This document shows positions 60,743 to 64,000 of a DNA stretch of 64,000 nucleotides, piece by piece. Numbering within the stretch: the stretch's first letter is position 1; each line of letters starts with the position of its first letter. Made by a program: the position numbers and the translations under genes. The notes below the pieces were generated by a model. The model did no database searches, was not told the DNA's origin, and saw only the letters and a program-made list of their open reading frames with translations. The stretch lies in the NCBI GenBank assembly GCA_019114005.1, contig DXGH01000071.1:60000-123999 (forward strand). Reading direction: 5' to 3'. Source of the DNA: Candidatus Acetatifactor stercoripullorum (GTDB lineage Bacteria > Bacillota > Clostridia > Lachnospirales > Lachnospiraceae).

Positions 60743-61984
60743 CTATCGTTTGTCTGCTTGTACGTCTGCTGACGCCGTCCCGGCCAGATATCCGCTGCAC
60801 CAGGCCCACTGCAGGTTATATCCGCCGCATTTTCCATCCACATCCATGATCTCCCCGGCAAAAAACACCCCCGGTGCCTTCTTGGATTCCATGTCCCTGG
60901 TGATTTCCCGTGTATCCACTCCCCCCGCGCACACCTGGGCGTTATCATAGGAGTTGCTCTGGTTCACATGAAGTGTCCACTGTCTGCAAAGGGCAAAAAC
61001 CTTTTCAATGGCTTCTTTATCCGCCGTCTCTGCCATCTGCCCCGGCTTTAATCCGGCGTTTTTGATAAACAGCGTCATCAGCTTTTTATGAAGCATACCC
61101 GTAAAAAATTCCTCCACCGTGCGGTCTCTTAACAAAAGCCTTCTGGACGCCTTCAGCATTTCATACTCCCCGGAGGAATAATCCGGCAGAAGATTCAGCC
61201 GGACTGTGACCTCCTTTTCTTTCAAAAGCAGATAATTTACAACTCTGCTTACCTGAAAAACAGGAATTCCGGAAATTCCGTAATCCGTAAGCTGCAGCTC
61301 TCCCATCTCTGAGACCTGCGTTTTTCCATGATGCACCACTTCAATCAAGGCCTGCGTTCTGACTCCTGACACAGCCTTCAAAAAATTCTCTCTGCACCGA
61401 AGCTGCACCAGCGCCGGAACCACAGGCGTCACCTTGTGGCCCAGGCCTGCCGCCAGCTCATAGCCCGTGCCGTCTGAACCGGTTCTTGGGGCCGCCTTGC
61501 TGCCACAGGCTAACACTACGCTGTCAAAGTAATCCGTCTCTTCTCCTATATGTAAAGCAATTTTCCCATCTGGGGTTTTTTCCACTCTCTGAACCCTGGA
61601 ATTTGTTCTCACACATACACCCAGAGTCCTCAGCTCTGTGCGCAGCACATCAAGCACCACCGCCGCCTGTTCGCAGGCAGGATATAGATATCCGTTTCTC
61701 TCCTTCAGCAGAAGTCCCAGACCTTGAAAAAATCGAATGGTGTCTTCCGTGCCAAACCGCTCCAGGCTGTCTTTGATCCACTGGGAGCTGCTTCCATAGT
61801 ATGCCTGCTCGGAAAGAGCCCTGTTTCCCAGATTACATTTTCCATTTCCTGTGACAAGCAGCTTTTTCCCCACCCGTTCATTTCGCTCAAATAGAGTGAC
61901 CAAAGCTCCTCTTCTGGCTGCGGCAATGGCTGCCGTCATTCCCGCAGGTCCTCCTCCTATCACTCCAACCTTGCATTTCCTCAT
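60743..61984 (-). CDS. HI0933/BaiN-like flavoprotein
   Basis: 413 residues from ATG 61984 with GGAGAG 4 bases ahead. It has 'VGVIGGGPAGMTAAIAAARR' and 'VGKKLLVTGNGKCNLGN', the signature of HI0933/BaiN-type NAD(P)/FAD oxidoreductases, and ends with 'AGEIMDVDGKCGGYNLQWAW'. BaiN itself was linked to bile-acid 7-dehydroxylation, but the family is much broader and no other bai gene is here, so a bile-acid role should not be assumed. Confidence 0.88.
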   Translation of the reverse strand: MRKCKVGVIGGGPAGMTAAIAAARRGALVTLFERNERVGKKLLVTGNGKCNLGNRALSEQAYYGSSSQWIKDSLERFGTEDTIRFFQGLGLLLKERNGYLYPACEQAAVVLDVLRTELRTLGVCVRTNSRVQRVEKTPDGKIALHIGEETDYFDSVVLACGSKAAPRTGSDGTGYELAAGLGHKVTPVVPALVQLRCRENFLKAVSGVRTQALIEVVHHGKTQVSEMGELQLTDYGISGIPVFQVSRVVNYLLLKEKEVTVRLNLLPDYSSGEYEMLKASRRLLLRDRTVEEFFTGMLHKKLMTLFIKNAGLKPGQMAETADKEAIEKVFALCRQWTLHVNQSNSYDNAQVCAGGVDTREITRDMESKKAPGVFFAGEIMDVDGKCGGYNLQWAWCSGYLAGTASADVQADKR

Positions 61985-62029
61985 CGTACTCTCCATTCTG
62001 CCTGCCAGGCATCCTGCCTTTTCAGGTCC

Positions 62030-62779
62030 TCAGCTGGAGTAGGTCTCCAGAAAATCATAAAGACTTTCCTCGTCCTCCACCCACATCATCTGAATGATTT
62101 CCAGCTGCAATGCCTCCGGCAGGCTGTCCAGCTTTATTCCGGTATTGATATAAATCGTCTCCATATCCTCCAGATACACCACAACTTCATTGTTCTGTAC
62201 CGCAAGATAAAAGCAGCTGCCAGGCTGCAGATATTGATAATTCATCTGTACCACAACCCGCTCTCTGGAAAAAGAAAGCACTTCCAGCCCCACAAAGCCT
62301 CTCTCCATTTCCGACAGCGGCGGAAACGCTTCATAGGACTCCATTGCCGCCAGAAACTGCTCTCTGTTCATTCCCACGTACTTATCCGGCAGTTTCCAGC
62401 TGGTCTCCACCACCGTATGGTTTATAATGTCTGTCTCCTCCAGCACATATTCCGTATCCACACACAAAGTCTCCCCTGAGGAAGCGGCTTCCTGGATACC
62501 TGAAGAAACATAAGCTTCTTCTGATGTTTCTTCCATCCCGGCATCCTGCGGCACACTCTCCTGCATAACGTCGGCCCGCTGGGTATCCATATCAAAATCC
62601 GTTTCCAAAGGCTGCTGTTCTTCAATCGTCTCCGGGTAAAACTCCGGCGTCTCTGTCTGCTGCTGCACCCTGCCGGGATAAAAAAACTCCACGGCCTTGA
62701 TTCCGGCAAAAAAACCGATTCCGAGCATTACCGCCGGAAACACAAAAAACAGCAGCGCACCTTTCACAAATTTCATCAT
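62030..62779 (-). CDS. Membrane-anchored protein with a BofC C-terminal-like domain
   Basis: This 249-residue protein has one N-terminal membrane helix ('GALLFFVFPAVMLGIGFFAG'), an acidic disordered linker (residues ~40-115) and a C-terminal domain with 'PPLSEMERGFVGLEVLSFS' and 'VYLEDMETIYINTGIKLDSL', ending 'LYDFLETYSS'. That end resembles the BofC C-terminal domain, known from a forespore regulator of SpoIVB signalling in Bacillus. The resemblance is by eye, so the family call is moderate. The domain should face outside. It lies downstream of a flippase-like gene. Confidence 0.6.
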   Translation of the reverse strand: MMKFVKGALLFFVFPAVMLGIGFFAGIKAVEFFYPGRVQQQTETPEFYPETIEEQQPLETDFDMDTQRADVMQESVPQDAGMEETSEEAYVSSGIQEAASSGETLCVDTEYVLEETDIINHTVVETSWKLPDKYVGMNREQFLAAMESYEAFPPLSEMERGFVGLEVLSFSRERVVVQMNYQYLQPGSCFYLAVQNNEVVVYLEDMETIYINTGIKLDSLPEALQLEIIQMMWVEDEESLYDFLETYSS

Positions 62780-62882
62780 CTTCCTGACCTTCTGCTGTAA
62801 AGCCTGTTTTTTTACATAGAAGTATCAGCTGTTTCCATGAAATTTATACATGCCTGTAACGATTTCTGCGCTGCTATCTATT

Positions 62883-64000
62883 TTATTTTCCCACTGCTTT
62901 TACAAAAAGCTTAAGCAGGCGTCCTCCCTGCACAGCCGCAAGCTCCTGAACCTTGAAATTGCGCAAAGCCAATAGAATTCCCCAGTAAACCGCAAAGGAC
63001 ACCCCAAAGCCAATCAGCGCAGCAGCCACATTTCCCAGATGCGGTGTAAAAAATTCCCCAATGAGAAATTCCATAAGAGCAGCGCCGCAGACAGCGCCTA
63101 AGGGAATGCAAAAGGTTCGTACCATCTGTATCCCTCGTCCCAGTCTGCCAATTACAAAAAATCCGGTCAGTCCGCAGTAGAGAGCGCTTCCTATGACTCC
63201 GCCGTATACCAGGGAAAGAATCCCTGCATTCCCTGCCTGCAGAAACAATGCTGAGGCTGCCGCAAAAATCACATTTGCAATCCCCAGACAGGCGGCCACA
63301 TGATATTTTTTCCCCTGAGAAAGCAAAATGCTCTTAAAATAAAATGCAAAGGCCCCAAACACAATTATGCTTGAACCAAAGCGCAGCATAGAAGCCAGTG
63401 TCTCAGCCCGGGCCTCATTGAAAATTCCCGCCGTCTGCTGCGCCATAACAGCCAAAAACACTGCAAAAAATAATGCCTTTGCCCAAATCATGTGAATTCC
63501 CGCCTGAAAGCAGTTTCTGGCATAGCGCTGATCCTCCCGCTTTAAGCCGTGGGTAACTCTGGCTCCGGCCGGTATCAGGGAAGCACACAGTAAAAAAAGA
63601 AAGCCTGCGCAAAGGGCCAGATACTGTCCGTAATATACTCCATAGCTCTGTCCTCCCAAATCTGCGCCCTGGGCATTTTTATGAAAAAATACCATTCCAA
63701 ACCACACAGGAAGCCGTTCCAGCAGTCCTGTCAAAAGAAAAGCTCCCATGCTTCCATACAGGATTCTTGTAAAATCCCATAAAGATTCTCTGGTCTTTTT
63801 TCCTTCTTCTGCTTTTTTTCTCTCTTTGCTGCTTCCCCGGTAAACCAAAAGCAGAAACAGAAGAATCAGAATCTCCGTAAGACTTACCGCAATGGCCGCC
63901 CCGGAGCCTGCCCACATAAAGGTAAACTCTTCCCTGCCGAGAAGGCCGCTTACCTTTTCTCCATAACTCTTAAGGATATTACAAAACAAAAGAGAAAATC
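62883..64000 (-). CDS. Polytopic flippase-like (MATE/SpoVB-type) protein, N-terminus off the window
   Basis: The track lists 368 residues from a TTG at 63989, but the frame stays open to the right edge and no ribosome site precedes that TTG, so the gene continues beyond the window. The visible part has about ten hydrophobic segments in helix pairs and a charged loop ('RGSSKERKKAEEGKKTRE'). The spacing and length fit the C-terminal two-thirds of a polysaccharide-flippase/SpoVB-like MVF protein (usually 450-550 residues). The substrate is unknown. Confidence 0.65.
   Translation of the reverse strand, partial: FSLLFCNILKSYGEKVSGLLGREEFTFMWAGSGAAIAVSLTEILILLFLLLVYRGSSKERKKAEEGKKTRESLWDFTRILYGSMGAFLLTGLLERLPVWFGMVFFHKNAQGADLGGQSYGVYYGQYLALCAGFLFLLCASLIPAGARVTHGLKREDQRYARNCFQAGIHMIWAKALFFAVFLAVMAQQTAGIFNEARAETLASMLRFGSSIIVFGAFAFYFKSILLSQGKKYHVAACLGIANVIFAAASALFLQAGNAGILSLVYGGVIGSALYCGLTGFFVIGRLGRGIQMVRTFCIPLGAVCGAALMEFLIGEFFTPHLGNVAAALIGFGVSFAVYWGILLALRNFKVQELAAVQGGRLLKLFVKAVGK

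Noticed and set aside
60743-61984. Bile-acid dehydroxylation gene baiN
   Set aside because: The family signature is shared by many HI0933-type flavoproteins and no other bai gene is present.
1-64000. Mobile elements, prophage, toxin-antitoxin or defence islands
   Set aside because: No transposase, integrase, phage structural, restriction or CRISPR genes were found; only the two structured repeats remain as possible small elements.

Overview
The window looks like chromosomal core DNA of an anaerobic, gut-type clostridium, most likely a Lachnospiraceae (Blautia/Dorea/Roseburia-like). The inference rests on the gene set: a GGGtGRT protein, a monomeric [FeFe] hydrogenase, FeoAB, DUF1292, DUF896, a GH95 and a GH3 glycosidase, glycogen enzymes, strong AGGAGG ribosome sites and TTGNNN-N17-TATAAT promoters. 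I cannot name a genus. No phage, insertion sequence, CRISPR array, plasmid gene or rRNA operon is visible. There is one tRNA (Thr, anticodon CGT).

Layout. 1-0.8 kb: two small membrane proteins (DUF4190-like, zinc ribbon-TM2). 1.1-2.8 kb: GGGtGRT protein with an IscU/NifU-like partner. 2.95-3.11 kb: a highly structured element. 3.1-6.1 kb: ABC importer of the Trp/Tyr-type family (substrate protein, permease, ATPase). 6.2-13.3 kb: argH, asd, an EAL phosphodiesterase, topB and a left-handed beta-helix protein, all leftward. 13.4-15.0 kb: rightward NitT/TauT-type ATPase and permease without a binding protein. 15.1-18.4 kb: GH3 glycosidase divergent from an AraC regulator. 18.5 kb: tRNA-Thr. 18.7-23.8 kb: nucleoside-type BMP ABC importer. 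23.9-28.3 kb: DUF1015, glgB, mscS. 28.4-31.0 kb: small unknown ORF, then serC-serA. 31.1-37.1 kb: leuB-ilvD-ilvB and an L,D-transpeptidase. 37.2-39.8 kb: a VanY-type carboxypeptidase, tgt, yajC. 40-41.1 kb: aroC, followed by a long inverted repeat. 41.3-45.3 kb: beta-propeller lactonase-like protein, a Cys-rich Asp-Arg-repeat peptide, DUF5662, and a GH13 debranching-enzyme homologue whose catalytic residues all appear lost. 45.5-49.1 kb: DUF1292, a UvrD-like helicase overlapping it tail to tail, and gltX. 49.2-52.9 kb: [FeFe] hydrogenase followed by GH95. 53-59 kb: proB, DUF896, 5-formyl-THF cyclo-ligase, proA, pyrophosphatase, feoA, feoB. 59-64 kb: two FAD proteins, a BofC-like protein and the C-terminal part of a flippase-like membrane protein that leaves the window.

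How the genes fit together. Several blocks are biosynthetic: Arg (argH), the Asp family (asd), Ser (serC, serA), branched chain (leuB, ilvD, ilvB), Pro (proB, proA) and chorismate (aroC). Others are importers for amino acids, nucleosides and iron. In both importers that encode a substrate-binding protein, that gene comes first and an intrinsic terminator separates it from the permease/ATPase genes, as expected for excess binding protein.

The observations most worth a second look are the GH13 pseudoenzyme at 43.5-45.3 kb, the structured element at 2.95-3.11 kb, the long inverted repeat at 41.15-41.28 kb, the convergent overlap between the helicase and DUF1292 genes, the GGGtGRT/IscU-like pair, and the hydrogenase-GH95 tandem. 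I see no clear multi-gene defence or mobile system. Start codons were re-chosen from ribosome binding sites wherever the longest ORF was clearly too long. Many genes start with TTG or GTG.
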